From: Alysiella sp. | GTDB taxonomy: Bacteria > Pseudomonadota > Gammaproteobacteria > Burkholderiales > Neisseriaceae | Assembly: GCF_030525755.1 (NCBI RefSeq) | Contig: NZ_JAUNEC010000018.1 | Coordinates: 1-30,576, forward strand | Direction of reading: 5' to 3' | Length of the DNA: 30,576 bases | Shown: positions 13,202 through 22,268 of the stretch, one piece after another | Layout of the letters: each line of letters opens with the position of its first letter | Numbering within the stretch: the stretch's first letter is position 1 | Program-made: the position numbers and the translations under genes | Notes under the pieces: generated by a model | What the model was told of the DNA's origin: nothing | What the model saw: only the letters and a program-made list of their open reading frames with translations | Databases searched by the model: none

Positions 13202-16114
13202 TCATTGTTCGCTGCCACGCGCCAAAATGGTGCGTTTGCCTGCGTGGTCGGCAGCAGATACGATGCCTTCGGCTTCCAGCTGGTCTATGATGGTGGCGGC
13301 TTTATTGTAACCGATGCGTAAATGGCGTTGCAGTGATGAAATGGTGGCTTTTTGGGTGCGTAAAATCACATCTACGGCTTGGTCAAAAAGTGGGTCGCGT
13401 TCACCATTGCTGCCTGAACCATCAAAACTGAATTCCGCTTGTTCAGGCGATAAAATTTCGTCTATGTATTCGGGTTCACCAAATTGTTTTAAGTATTCAA
13501 CGATTTGGTGTACTTCGCTGTCAGCAACAAATGCACCGTGTACGCGCTGTGGATAGCCTGTTCCAGGTGGTAGGAACAGCATATCACCTTGACCAAGCAG
13601 GTTTTCTGCGCCCATTTGGTCTAACACGGTGCGGCTGTCAATTTTGCTGGACACTTGAAACGCAATGCGCGTGGGAATATTGGCTTTAATCAAGCCTGTA
13701 ATCACGTCCACGCTGGGGCGTTGGGTTGCCAAAATCAGATGAATGCCTGCGGCGCGTGCTTTTTGGGCAAGGCGGGCAATTTGTTGTTCAATTTGCTTGC
13801 CTGCCACCATCATCAAATCGGCAAATTCGTCCACAATCACGACAATAAATGGCAGTTTTTCTAGTGGCTCGGCATCGTGGGGTGTGAAGCTGAATGGATT
13901 GGTGATTTTGCGTCCTTGTTGGGCAGCTTCGCGGATTTTTTCGTTGTAGCCTGCCAAATTACGCACGCCAACATGACTCATTAAGCGGTAGCGTTTTTCC
14001 ATTTCGTTCACGCACCAGTTCAGCGCGTTGGCAGCCAGTTTCATGTCGGTAACAACAGGTGCAAGCAGATGGGGAATACCTTCGTAAATGCTCAATTCAA
14101 GCATTTTGGGGTCTATCATAATCATGCGTACGTCTTCGGGTGTGGCTTTATAAAGCATGGACAAAATCATGCTGTTTACGCCTACGGATTTGCCTGAACC
14201 TGTTGTGCCTGCCACCAATAAATGTGGTGCTTTGGCAAGGTCGGTAACGACTGGTGCGCCTGTGATGTCTTGACCGAGTGCCAAGGTGAGTTTAGATGGG
14301 CTGTTTTCAAATTCGGGAGAATTGAAAATTTCGCTTAAACGTATCATTTGGCGTTTGGGATTGGGCAATTCCAAACCCATGCAGGTTTTGCCTGGTATGG
14401 TTTCCACTACGCGAATGGCGGCTACGCCTAAACTGCGAGCCAAGTCTTTTTCTAAACTTAATACAGAATTACCACGCACACCAACATCGGGTTCAACTTC
14501 ATAACGGGTAATCACGGGTCCTGCAATAGAATCCAGAACTTTGACCTTAACGCGGTACTCTGCCAATTTTTCTTCAATGATGATGCTGTTTTCCAATAAT
14601 GCTTCTGGGCTTTGTACCGCATCGGGATTGTGTTCTGGTGGCAACAACAGCGATAAGGGGGGAAGGGTGTTTTCAGGCAGCTCATCGTTTTCGTCATGAA
14701 ACCATGTACCTGCCCATGATGTGTGTTCATCTGTATGGGTGTGGTACTCATCGGTTTCCTGATTTTGTGTGTTGTAATAGGCTTCAAAATCGGCTTCGGT
14801 TAAAGTATGGGTCTCTTCATCGTGGTTGGGGGTCTTCAAGCTGCCTGAAACGGTTTTGTTGGTGGGTTCAGGTGTTTCTGTAATGCGTTTGTAAGTGGGG
14901 TAGGCGATGCCTTTGCTGTTGGAATGGAAAAAATCGGCAGCGAAGGCATCGGCTGCGGTGTGTTCGGGAAATTGCGGTGGTTCAACAATTTCGGGAGCGG
15001 GGCTGTTGGTATTGGGGAAAATGGGTGTGGGGGCAATGGCAACACTGTTTTCAGGCAGCAATGTGGTGCTGGGACGGTTGTGTTGGGGTGTAAAATGGTG
15101 TGTTGGTTTACTGGTGTTGCCTGCTGTGTCCCATGTTTGGCGTGTGCGTACATTTTCACGTGAACGCACCACAGATAAGCGGTTGTGCGATAAATTCGCC
15201 CATACTTCATCAGCTGGGATTTCTGGCAGAGATTTGTTGGTGTTCTCGGTTTGTTGTTGCCAATTTTGTGCAGCCAATTTTTGACGTGCACTGCGTTGGC
15301 GCGATAGGGTCTCTTGAATTTCTGCCATGTCTATGGTTTGTATGGTAGCTTGACGTGGTGGGTGCTGAATGTGTTGCCATACATCTTGCGTGATGGCATC
15401 GGATAAGCCGGTTTCACTTTTGTGGGTATGGTCATCACCATCGGTGTGAACCAAAAGCTGGATTGGGGCAGTTTCTGCTTGCTGTTCAGGTAGCTTGGTG
15501 GTAGGCAGTTCGGTATGCAACAGCATTTCGGTTTCTGCGAATGTGCGCTGGCGAACACGCGTGAGATTTGGGTCGTTCAGCGTAATGATTTCGGCTTTTT
15601 CGGCGGCATCTATGATGATGTCTGCTTCGTGTTGGTCGTTCAATGCTTCACTTAATGGACGACGTAACACGCGTGTGGCTTCGGCAAGTGTAATGGTTTC
15701 TAATGGTACAACGCGGTGCTTGGGCTCGGTATGGGGGAATGGTAGGGCTTCGTTTAAATCAATTTCAATGTCGATTTCTTCATTTTGAAGCGTTTGAACG
15801 GTTGTGTTGTTGATTTCAATGTGTGATGGGGTATCTTCTGTTTCACAAGTCAGTACTTCATCGGTTGTCATTTTGTTGTCATCTGCCAACCCGAAAGCCG
15901 TATTTTCAGGTAGCATGGTATTGTCCTGATTGTGATTTTCTTCTTTTTCATCAATCAGTTGGTAGGTTAAATTGGATTCGGATAAGGGAGGTGATGTGTG
16001 TTTGGGCACGGATAATTGGTTTAATTCTTGCTGCCATGCGGCTTCCTGTTGTCGTTGCAGATGCAACAAAATGCCCAAAACGGCAATCAGTAGGACAATC
16101 AGTAAGTAAATCAT
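13202..16114 (-). CDS. ftsK: DNA translocase FtsK, single membrane segment
   Basis: 970 residues from ATG 16114, preferred over 16189 because GGAG lies 7 nt upstream and the protein then begins MIYLLIVLLIAVLGILL, one membrane segment. A long acidic, Thr/Pro/Gln-rich linker (about 35-500) follows, then the motor: Walker A GTTGSGKS (636-643), MIDPKMLELS, Walker B VVIVDEFADLMM (758-769), LATQRPSVDVITG, and a C-terminal winged-helix gamma domain (about 900-965, ATISSLQRHLRIGYNKAATI) that reads the KOPS polarity sequences. Pumps DNA toward dif at the division septum. Typical FtsK has about four membrane helices; here only one is visible. The linker contains uptake-derived peptides such as SGSLK near 423-427. 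Confidence 0.92.
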   Translation of the reverse strand: MIYLLIVLLIAVLGILLHLQRQQEAAWQQELNQLSVPKHTSPPLSESNLTYQLIDEKEENHNQDNTMLPENTAFGLADDNKMTTDEVLTCETEDTPSHIEINNTTVQTLQNEEIDIEIDLNEALPFPHTEPKHRVVPLETITLAEATRVLRRPLSEALNDQHEADIIIDAAEKAEIITLNDPNLTRVRQRTFAETEMLLHTELPTTKLPEQQAETAPIQLLVHTDGDDHTHKSETGLSDAITQDVWQHIQHPPRQATIQTIDMAEIQETLSRQRSARQKLAAQNWQQQTENTNKSLPEIPADEVWANLSHNRLSVVRSRENVRTRQTWDTAGNTSKPTHHFTPQHNRPSTTLLPENSVAIAPTPIFPNTNSPAPEIVEPPQFPEHTAADAFAADFFHSNSKGIAYPTYKRITETPEPTNKTVSGSLKTPNHDEETHTLTEADFEAYYNTQNQETDEYHTHTDEHTSWAGTWFHDENDELPENTLPPLSLLLPPEHNPDAVQSPEALLENSIIIEEKLAEYRVKVKVLDSIAGPVITRYEVEPDVGVRGNSVLSLEKDLARSLGVAAIRVVETIPGKTCMGLELPNPKRQMIRLSEIFNSPEFENSPSKLTLALGQDITGAPVVTDLAKAPHLLVAGTTGSGKSVGVNSMILSMLYKATPEDVRMIMIDPKMLELSIYEGIPHLLAPVVTDMKLAANALNWCVNEMEKRYRLMSHVGVRNLAGYNEKIREAAQQGRKITNPFSFTPHDAEPLEKLPFIVVIVDEFADLMMVAGKQIEQQIARLAQKARAAGIHLILATQRPSVDVITGLIKANIPTRIAFQVSSKIDSRTVLDQMGAENLLGQGDMLFLPPGTGYPQRVHGAFVADSEVHQIVEYLKQFGEPEYIDEILSPEQAEFSFDGSGSNGERDPLFDQAVDVILRTQKATISSLQRHLRIGYNKAATIIDQLEAEGIVSAADHAGKRTILARGSEQ

Positions 16115-16194
16115 GTTTGCTCCGCAGCAGGAAAAAAAGGTTAATGAGTGAGAGTGAAATTGAGATTTGTGCTTTTTGTTTTGTGGCACTCGGT

Positions 16195-16246
16195 TTCAGG
16201 CAGCCTGAAAAAAGGGGCAAATTTTACCTTGTTTCAGGCAGCCTGA
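16195..16246. repeat. Two uptake sequences between dinG and ftsK
   Basis: Perfect copies at 16195-16206 and 16233-16244, both extended to TTCAGGCAGCCTGAA. They have the same orientation but are near-palindromes, so they can still pair with one mismatch. They fill part of the 137-base gap upstream of ftsK; no T-run follows on the minus strand. Confidence 0.75.
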
Positions 16247-16251
16247 AAATC

Positions 16252-18387
16252 CTAGCCTATTCGTTTAAATGGTGGTAGGCACGCCAGCATTTGTTTGCCG
16301 TATTGTTGGGTTTTGACGCGGTTGTCCAAAATGGTAACACGACCGTAATCTTGTTCGGTGCGAATCAAGCGCCCAACAGCTTGTATCAATTTGATGCTGG
16401 CTTCGGGTACGGTAATTTCCATAAACGGTTTGCCGCCGCGTTTTTCAATCCAGCGACTTTGGGTTTTTTCTATTGGGTTGTCGGGCATGGAAAACGGCAG
16501 TTTGGCGATGATGACGTGAACACAGGCTTCACCTGGTAAATCCAAGCCTTCGGCAAAACTGTCTAAACCAAAAATGATGCTGGGTTTGCCGTTTTTGAGT
16601 GCGGCATAATGTTGTTCCAAAAGTTTGCTTTTGGACTGTTCACCTTGCATCAAAATCAGCGGTAAATGGTTTTCAGGCAGCCTGAATGCCACTTCTTGCA
16701 TTTGTTTGCGTGATGTGAACAGCACCAGAGTCCCAATCGGTTCGCTGTCGCTGATGAGTTTAGGCAACCATTGGGCGATTTCTTCGGTATGGGCAGTGGG
16801 GTCTTTGGGACTGGCGGATACGGGTGGAATATAAAGTTCGCCTTGTTCGGCAAAATTAAAAGGACTTTGTAGCGCAAGCGTGGTGGTTTCAGGCAGCCAC
16901 GATAAACCTGTTTGTTGCAATATGAGTTTGAAACTACCTAGACTTTGTAAAGTAGCGGAAGTCAGCACCACGCCTGCTGCACGCCGCCATAAACCGCTTG
17001 CCAACATGGCTGCACTGCTTATTGGACTGGCGTTGAACAACCAATCATTTTTGTTATCATCACGAATACGCGTTACCCATTTTGCCAATGGTGGTTCGTG
17101 GTCGTCTTTGGGCGTGGTTGCTATCAATTCCCATACCGCAGCGATTTGTTCGGCGCGTGCCACAAAAAAGCCAAATTCAGTGGTTAAGCGGTCAATTTGT
17201 GCAGTATCTTGGTCTTTTTCACGGCGTGTAGCGGTAAGTGCATCATTCAAGCCATTGATGTTTTTCAGTAAATTTTGAGCAACCACATGGCAGTTTTGCA
17301 CCAAGTTTTCCAAGCCTTCGGGAATGGTACCGTCTTGCCACAGCCATACGTTTTCATGTTCGCCTGATTCATTGAGTTCGGGTGCATCGTGTAAGTAAAA
17401 CTGCCATTCGTTCAGGTTTTCCAGCATGGCGGCAGCGGCTTCATCAGCTAAATTTGCCAATTCCACTTTGTCGCACACAGTGGCGATTTTGGCGGTTTGT
17501 TGTGGCAATTTCTCCATAGTCCATACTGCTTGCAACCAAGAATGTTCGGCAGCAAAACGGCTTAATGCTTTTTTGGGTAGATGATGTGCTTCGTCAATAC
17601 AATAAAAACTGTGTTCGGGCGCAGGCAGAATTACACCCCCTCCCATCGCGATGTCGGCGAGCAATAAATCATGGTTGGCAACCACCACATCTACGGTTTC
17701 TAAAATATCACGCGCCAAGAAGAATGGACATTCTGGGCGATTGGGGCAGGCGTTTTTCAGGCAGCCATGACGGTCGTTGGTAACTTTTTGCCATAAATTA
17801 TCGTCCAATTTTTCTGCCCAAGTGTCGCGGTCGCCATTGAATTGGCGTGTGGCAAAACGTTCTGCCATAGTGTGCAGCATGTCCAAATCTTCTTTTTTGG
17901 GTTTGCTGTCCCACAATATTGCAGGGGTTTCCATACCAAGTAAACTTTGTTGGGCGTTGGTTTGTGTGAGTTGATAAAGTTTATAGGGACACAAATAGCG
18001 TCCACGTCCTTTTGCCAATGCAAAACTCATTTCCAAACCGCTGTGTGTTACCACAAAGGGTAAATCACGCCCGACCAATTGTTCTTGTAAAGCCACGGTT
18101 GCACTGGACACAATCAATCGTTTGCCACGCGATTGTGCCATGATGCCGCCTGCCAGCAAATATGCCAGACTTTTGCCTACCCCTGTTGGACCTTCAATTA
18201 CGGCAATGCTTTCTCCTTCACGTTTGGGTGCGTTTTCGCCGTCTTGACGTTCCACGCTGCGTGCGAAGGCATTGGCAATTGCAGCAATCATTTCACGCTG
18301 TGCAGCGCGTGGACGAAAATGCGGCAAATTTTCGGAAATGGTGCGATAGTGGTCGCGTATGGCGTTTTTTTCTAAATCGGTGAGCAT
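16252..18387 (-). CDS. dinG: ATP-dependent DNA helicase DinG
   Basis: 711 residues, SF2 helicase of the XPD/DinG group moving 5' to 3'. Walker A GPTGVGKS (66-73), SSATVALQEQL (94-104), the four iron-sulphur cysteines Cys133, Cys209, Cys214 and Cys220 (CPYKLY, CLKNACPNRPEC), NHDLLLAD, DEAH (265-268), and later LTSATLQSLGS and a C-terminal AVGRLIRTEQDYGRVTILDNR. DinG unwinds R-loops and D-loops and helps forks pass transcription. An uptake sequence (16672-16683) encodes FRLPENH. Starts 36 nt after lgt, with a near-uptake sequence in between. Confidence 0.93.
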   Translation of the reverse strand: MLTDLEKNAIRDHYRTISENLPHFRPRAAQREMIAAIANAFARSVERQDGENAPKREGESIAVIEGPTGVGKSLAYLLAGGIMAQSRGKRLIVSSATVALQEQLVGRDLPFVVTHSGLEMSFALAKGRGRYLCPYKLYQLTQTNAQQSLLGMETPAILWDSKPKKEDLDMLHTMAERFATRQFNGDRDTWAEKLDDNLWQKVTNDRHGCLKNACPNRPECPFFLARDILETVDVVVANHDLLLADIAMGGGVILPAPEHSFYCIDEAHHLPKKALSRFAAEHSWLQAVWTMEKLPQQTAKIATVCDKVELANLADEAAAAMLENLNEWQFYLHDAPELNESGEHENVWLWQDGTIPEGLENLVQNCHVVAQNLLKNINGLNDALTATRREKDQDTAQIDRLTTEFGFFVARAEQIAAVWELIATTPKDDHEPPLAKWVTRIRDDNKNDWLFNASPISSAAMLASGLWRRAAGVVLTSATLQSLGSFKLILQQTGLSWLPETTTLALQSPFNFAEQGELYIPPVSASPKDPTAHTEEIAQWLPKLISDSEPIGTLVLFTSRKQMQEVAFRLPENHLPLILMQGEQSKSKLLEQHYAALKNGKPSIIFGLDSFAEGLDLPGEACVHVIIAKLPFSMPDNPIEKTQSRWIEKRGGKPFMEITVPEASIKLIQAVGRLIRTEQDYGRVTILDNRVKTQQYGKQMLACLPPFKRIG

Positions 18388-18423
18388 GGTAGTTAGTGTG
18401 GTTTTCAGGTTGCCTGAAAGCCT

Positions 18424-19290
18424 TTAAATGGGATAGGACAATTTGTTTTTCTTGCCAAAATACATGAACCCAATGAGACCCAAAATTATCATGGGTAAAC
18501 TCAAAATTTGTCCCATAGAAAGCTGGAAAAACAGCAAACCCAAGTGTGCATCAGGTTCACGAGCAAATTCAGCGATAAAACGGAATAAGCCATAACCACC
18601 TAAAAACAGCATGGCGATTTGTCCTTCGGGACGTGGTTTTTTGGCAAACCACCACACAATTACAAATAAAGTCATGCCTTCTAATGCGAATTGATAGAGT
18701 TGTGAAGGATGGCGTGGCAACATGGTGTATTGTAAAAACCATTCGGTGTATTGTGGATTATTGTTTGCCAAGACGGCATCGGTTTGTTGTGCTTGTGGAA
18801 AACCCATTGCCCAAAAAGCGTTGGGGTTGGTAACGCGTCCCCATAATTCACCATTGATGAAGTTGCCGATGCGCCCTGATGCCAAACCTGTTGGGACAAG
18901 TGGTGCAACAAAGTCCATGACTTGCCAAAAGCGCAATTTGTGTTTTTGGGCAAACAGGAAGCAGGCTGCCAGTACGCCGAGAAAGCCACCATGAAACGAC
19001 ATACCGCCTTCCCAAATTTTTAAGGCAGCCAATGGATTGGCAAGGTATTCTTGGAAGTTATAAAACAGAATGTAGCCCAGTCGTCCTCCTAAAATTACAC
19101 CTACAACGCCGTAAGTGAGCAAATTGTCCAGCATTTCGTGGGTAAACACGGTATTGCCTGCTTTGATGCGACGGCGACCGAGCCAAATAAACAGCATAAA
19201 AGCCACAATGTAACTTAATGCGTACCAACGTATTGCAAAATTGCCGTAAATGGGTATGGCAATGGGGTCAAAATTGGGGTGGATAATCAT
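18424..19290 (-). CDS. lgt: Prolipoprotein diacylglyceryl transferase
   Basis: 288 residues from ATG 19290, where MIIHPNFDPIAI matches the usual N-terminus; an in-frame ATG at 19317 would add nine residues. A polytopic inner-membrane enzyme that moves diacylglycerol from phosphatidylglycerol to the lipobox cysteine, the first step of lipoprotein maturation. HGGFLG (100-105) and SGRIGNFINGELWGR (138-152) contain the essential His and Arg, and RWYALSYI near 21-28 is typical. At least three lipoproteins in this window (LtgA, BamE and the small one at 29848) would be substrates. Confidence 0.95.
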   Translation of the reverse strand: MIIHPNFDPIAIPIYGNFAIRWYALSYIVAFMLFIWLGRRRIKAGNTVFTHEMLDNLLTYGVVGVILGGRLGYILFYNFQEYLANPLAALKIWEGGMSFHGGFLGVLAACFLFAQKHKLRFWQVMDFVAPLVPTGLASGRIGNFINGELWGRVTNPNAFWAMGFPQAQQTDAVLANNNPQYTEWFLQYTMLPRHPSQLYQFALEGMTLFVIVWWFAKKPRPEGQIAMLFLGGYGLFRFIAEFAREPDAHLGLLFFQLSMGQILSLPMIILGLIGFMYFGKKNKLSYPI

Positions 19291-19325
19291 GGCAAACAGA
19301 ATGTAAAAAAATGCCATTATAGCAA

Positions 19326-19375
19326 AGGCTGCCTGAAAGGGCTTTGGCTTTTATATCTTGTTTTCAGGCAGCCTG
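19326..19375. repeat. Opposed uptake sequences upstream of lgt
   Basis: AGGCTGCCTGAA (19326-19337) faces TTCAGGCAGCCT (19363-19374), forming a 12-13 bp stem with a loop of about 25 nt. It separates lgt from the upstream exonuclease gene. No strong T-run on either side. Confidence 0.6.
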
Positions 19376-19377
19376 CC

Positions 19378-19521
19378 AGTACACGACAATTTTTTATTTT
19401 GCCAATATTCAGACATTTTCTGATTAGAACACCAAATTTGTTGGATACAAGTATCCGACCTATGCGGTATGAAATGTCAGAACTTGGTAACGTTGTACGA
19501 TTTGTATTTGAAACGACCATA
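19378..19521. mobile_element. Hybrid remnant: GTACACGACAA motif plus a Correia-like end
   Basis: Starts with AGTACACGACAA and a T-run (19378-19397), directly beside an uptake sequence, as in the 12.2 kb element. It ends with AACGTTGTACGATTTG and TATTTGAAACGACCATA (19489-19521), an inverted copy of the left end of copy B at 10663. The middle holds a short palindrome GGATACAAGTATCC and no recognisable second Correia-like end. With the bases to 19588 this fills the 298-base gap; a separate stem AAAGCCG/CGGCTTT lies at 19551-19574. Confidence 0.5.
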
Positions 19522-19588
19522 AAACAGGACAAATATGAAATCTGTCGCTGAAAGCCGAGTTTTGCAACGGCTTTAGCCTGATTGTGTT

Positions 19589-20386
19589 TTAAATCCAAGT
19601 GTCTAAAAACTCTGCCCAATGTTGTGTGTCTTCTGCTTCCACAATACTTTGTAAATACTCGTGTAATTTTTCTATTTCGGTTTCGTATTCTTCGTGTGAA
19701 AGTGCACCATTCATCAAGCGAAAACGTTGGAACAACAAATAGGTATTTGCGGCATCGGTTTCGCAATAATCACGGATTTCATGGATTTTACCCTCTTGAA
19801 AAGCTTGCCAAACTTGGCTGCCATCCATGCCCAATTTACCAGGAAAACCACATAATTTTGCCATTTCGTCCAAAGGTGCGTTGGCACGACCGCCATACAG
19901 CGCAAGCAAATCCATTAAATCAGTATGGCGGTTGTGGTAGCGGCTGATGTAGTTGTTCCACTTGAAATCGCGACTGTCGCCAAAATCACCATCGCCCATG
20001 TCCCAATAACGGGCTGCCTGAATGCCATGTATCAAGGCGCGATAATGCAAGACAGGTAAATCAAATCCTCCTCCATTCCAGCTGACCAATTGCGGCGTGT
20101 ATTTGCCGACCAACTTGAAAAACTCGCCCACTAGTTCTGCTTCGCTGCTATTGGGTTTGCCCAAAGTGCCAATGTGGATTTTGTCATTCCAACGCAAGCA
20201 ACAGGAAATTGCCACAACGCGATGCAAATGATGTGGCATGAAATCGCTGCCATTTTTCGCACGCCGTTGCTGCATGGCAAATTCCACCACTTCAGCATCG
20301 CTCAAATTTTCAGGCAGCCCATTGAGCAAACGAATGGCTGTGGCATCGGGTATGGTTTCAATGTCAAAAGCGAGAATAGGGGGCAT
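19589..20386 (-). CDS. Predicted 3'-5' exonuclease of the PolB-exonuclease-like family
   Basis: 265 residues, soluble. DEDD-type motifs are in order: FDIET with Asp8 and Glu10 (Exo I), SWNGGGFDLPVL with Asp109 (Exo II), and YCETDAANTYLLF with Asp211 (Exo III). The arrangement matches the stand-alone family related to the proofreading domain of DNA polymerase B (COG3298 type), whose physiological substrate is not well established. RHTDLMDLL near 153-161 is also typical of the family. A near-uptake sequence encodes GIQAARY (121-127), and another encodes the NGLPENLSD stretch. It seems a single-gene unit. Confidence 0.85.
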   Translation of the reverse strand: MPPILAFDIETIPDATAIRLLNGLPENLSDAEVVEFAMQQRRAKNGSDFMPHHLHRVVAISCCLRWNDKIHIGTLGKPNSSEAELVGEFFKLVGKYTPQLVSWNGGGFDLPVLHYRALIHGIQAARYWDMGDGDFGDSRDFKWNNYISRYHNRHTDLMDLLALYGGRANAPLDEMAKLCGFPGKLGMDGSQVWQAFQEGKIHEIRDYCETDAANTYLLFQRFRLMNGALSHEEYETEIEKLHEYLQSIVEAEDTQHWAEFLDTWI

Positions 20387-20461
20387 GGTCTTTTGTTCCT
20401 GATTGCGGTGAGAAAAGGAGACATTTTAGCGTGAAAAAGTACGTTAAGCTGCCTGAAAATG

Positions 20462-20489
20462 AAAAAACTGCCTGAATGGTTTCAGGCAG
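20462..20489 (-). terminator. Rho-independent terminator after yiaA
   Basis: Read on the minus strand, CTGCCTGAA pairs with TTCAGGCAG around a 4-nt loop and is followed by six T (A-run at 20462-20467). It starts 11 nt after the yiaA stop. One arm is a perfect uptake sequence (20481-20492). Confidence 0.8.
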
Positions 20490-20500
20490 CCTATTGTTTT

Positions 20501-20968
20501 TTATTCATCATCAGTATGTAGCCGCCCACTTAAATGTGCCAGCACTTCATTAATGCGTTGTACATCGCGGCTGTTTTTCTGAATGACGATAATTGCAAAT
20601 AGGCTTTGTGTGAATGCTAAACCGTAAAAGCCTTTTTCGTTGAGTTGCAATTCGGAATTATATAAGCCAATGATTAACAAGAAAATTGATAGAGCCAATG
20701 CCACCCAGCTAATCGTCCAATACATTTGTGAGACAGGTAAACCTTCTGCTTTGTCGCGCACGGTCTTTTGCAAACTGATGGCAGCGTACAAACCCAAAGC
20801 CAATACCGCGACATAAAAGCCTTTTTCACTTAAAGCCAATGTATCCACGCGCACAATGCCGACCAAGAACGACACTACGCCAATTACCAATACCGACCAT
20901 GCTGCGCCTGTGAATGATGATGTGGGTTTGAGTTCGTTTAATTGTTGATAAAAATCAGATTGTTTCAT
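20501..20968 (-). CDS. yiaA: YiaA-family inner membrane protein
   Basis: 155 residues with four hydrophobic segments in two similar halves. Each half has the YiaA/YiaB two-helix motif: ALSEKGFYVAVLALGLYAAISLQKTVRDKAEG (around 45-76) and LNEKGFYGLAFTQSLFAIIVIQKNSRD (around 113-139). I recognise the pattern from E. coli YiaA. Function in the inner membrane is unknown. It lies alone between the exonuclease gene and trpB with hairpins on both sides, so it is probably its own unit. Confidence 0.85.
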   Translation of the reverse strand: MKQSDFYQQLNELKPTSSFTGAAWSVLVIGVVSFLVGIVRVDTLALSEKGFYVAVLALGLYAAISLQKTVRDKAEGLPVSQMYWTISWVALALSIFLLIIGLYNSELQLNEKGFYGLAFTQSLFAIIVIQKNSRDVQRINEVLAHLSGRLHTDDE

Positions 20969-21013
20969 GGTATTTATCCTAATTTTTTGAAAGTGGGGAT
21001 AATCATATTTGTT

Positions 21014-21042
21014 TTCAGGCAGCCTTTTTCAGGCTGCCTGAA
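21014..21042. terminator. Opposed uptake sequences after trpB
   Basis: TTCAGGCAGCCT (21014-21025) and AGGCTGCCTGAA (21031-21042) form an 11-12 bp stem with a loop of about 5 nt, 6 nt from the trpB stop. The T-rich tail (ATATTTTT) is on the plus side, so for trpB on the minus strand it is a hairpin without a good U-run. Confidence 0.55.
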
Positions 21043-21047
21043 TATTT

Positions 21048-22247
21048 TTACAACGCAATGTTTTTCAATTTGGCAACGGTGTTGATGTCCTTATCGCCAC
21101 GCCCCGACAAATTGACCAAAATCACTTGGTCTTTGCGCATTTTTGGGGCATTTTCCACCGCCCACGCCAGCGCGTGTGAACTTTCCAATGCTGGAATAAT
21201 GCCTTCATATTGGCACAATAAATCAAAGGCTTGTAAAGCGGCTTCATCATTTGCGGCATGGTATTCCACGCGCCCAATATCGTGCAAATGGCTGTGTTCG
21301 GGTCCAATACCAGGGTAATCCAAACCTGCGGAAACCGAATGCGTTCCCAATACTTGACCGTTTTCGTCTTGCATCAAATAGCTGCGGAAACCGTGCAACA
21401 CGCCAATCGGTGCGCCCGATGTGATGGGCGCGGCATGGTCGGGGGTGTGTACGCCGTGTCCGCCTGCTTCCACGCCCACCAAACGCACCGAAGTTTCTGA
21501 AATATAAGGGTAAAATAAACCAATCGCGTTTGAACCGCCACCCACGCAAGCCACCGCCACATCAGGCTGTCTGCCTATGGCTTTGAGCATTTGTTCTTTG
21601 GCTTCGTTGCCAATCACGCATTGGAAATCGCGCACCATTTCGGGATAAGGCGCAGGGCCTGCTGCTGTGCCGATGATGTAAAAGGTGTCGTCCACACGCG
21701 CCACCCATTCGCGCATGGCTTCGTTCATCGCGTCTTTGAGCGTGCGGCTGCCACTGTCCACGCTGACCACGTTCGCGCCCAATAATTTCATGCGGAACAC
21801 GTTGGGGGCTTGGCGTTGAATGTCGTCCGCGCCCATGTAAACGTGGCATTCCATGCCAAAACGGGCGGCTACGGTTGCGCTTGCCACGCCGTGTTGTCCT
21901 GCGCCTGTTTCGGCGATGACGCGCTTTTTGCCCATGCGTTTGGCGAGCAAGGCTTGACCGATGGTGTTGTTCACTTTGTGTGCGCCTGTGTGGTTCAAAT
22001 CTTCGCGTTTGAGCCAGATTTGTGCGCCACCGAGTTTTTCAGACAGCCTTGCCGCGTGGTAAACGGGGCTGGGGCGACCGACATAGTTTGCCAAATCGCG
22101 GTGAAATTCTGCCCAAAATTCAGGGTCTTGTTTGGCTTGGGCATAGGCTTGGGCGAGTTCTTGTAGCGCGGGAATGAGGGTTTCGGCAACGTACACGCCA
22201 CCGTGTTCGCCAAAAAAGCCTTGTTCATTGGGGGCTTGGTAATTCAT
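21048..22247 (-). CDS. trpB: Tryptophan synthase beta chain
   Basis: 399 residues. Makes tryptophan from indole and serine with pyridoxal phosphate. GEHGGVYVAETL at the start, KREDLNHTGAHKVNN with the cofactor lysine Lys91, AETGAGQHGVA, CVGGGSNAIG (phosphate loop), GVEAGG and GRGDKD near the end are all intact. No trpA follows: the downstream gene is yiaA. It starts 21 nt after a thioesterase gene, so transcription probably comes from the ygfZ side. Its codons are richer in GC than those of its neighbours. Confidence 0.96.
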   Translation of the reverse strand: MNYQAPNEQGFFGEHGGVYVAETLIPALQELAQAYAQAKQDPEFWAEFHRDLANYVGRPSPVYHAARLSEKLGGAQIWLKREDLNHTGAHKVNNTIGQALLAKRMGKKRVIAETGAGQHGVASATVAARFGMECHVYMGADDIQRQAPNVFRMKLLGANVVSVDSGSRTLKDAMNEAMREWVARVDDTFYIIGTAAGPAPYPEMVRDFQCVIGNEAKEQMLKAIGRQPDVAVACVGGGSNAIGLFYPYISETSVRLVGVEAGGHGVHTPDHAAPITSGAPIGVLHGFRSYLMQDENGQVLGTHSVSAGLDYPGIGPEHSHLHDIGRVEYHAANDEAALQAFDLLCQYEGIIPALESSHALAWAVENAPKMRKDQVILVNLSGRGDKDINTVAKLKNIAL

Positions 22248-22268
22248 GTTGTTTCCTTGGTTGGGTTT

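Noticed and set aside
16114..16189. Longer N-terminus for FtsK (ATG at 16189)
   Set aside because: It adds 25 polar residues before the membrane segment and lacks a ribosome site, while ATG 16114 has GGAG at the right distance.
19291..19317. Longer N-terminus for Lgt (ATG at 19317)
   Set aside because: The family N-terminus MIIHP starts at 19290; a TATAAT at 19316-19321 overlaps the upstream ATG, which is more likely promoter-like or chance sequence.
19551..19574. Stem AAAGCCG/CGGCTTT as terminator of the exonuclease gene
   Set aside because: A 7-bp stem with a 10-nt loop and no T-run on the minus strand; recorded only as part of the spacer.
19317..19766. Open frame of 149 codons on the minus strand
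   Set aside because: It overlaps the exonuclease gene in another frame and continues through the repeat region; the shared VVSNTNRTTLP with the 10.6 kb frame is just the common repeat translated.
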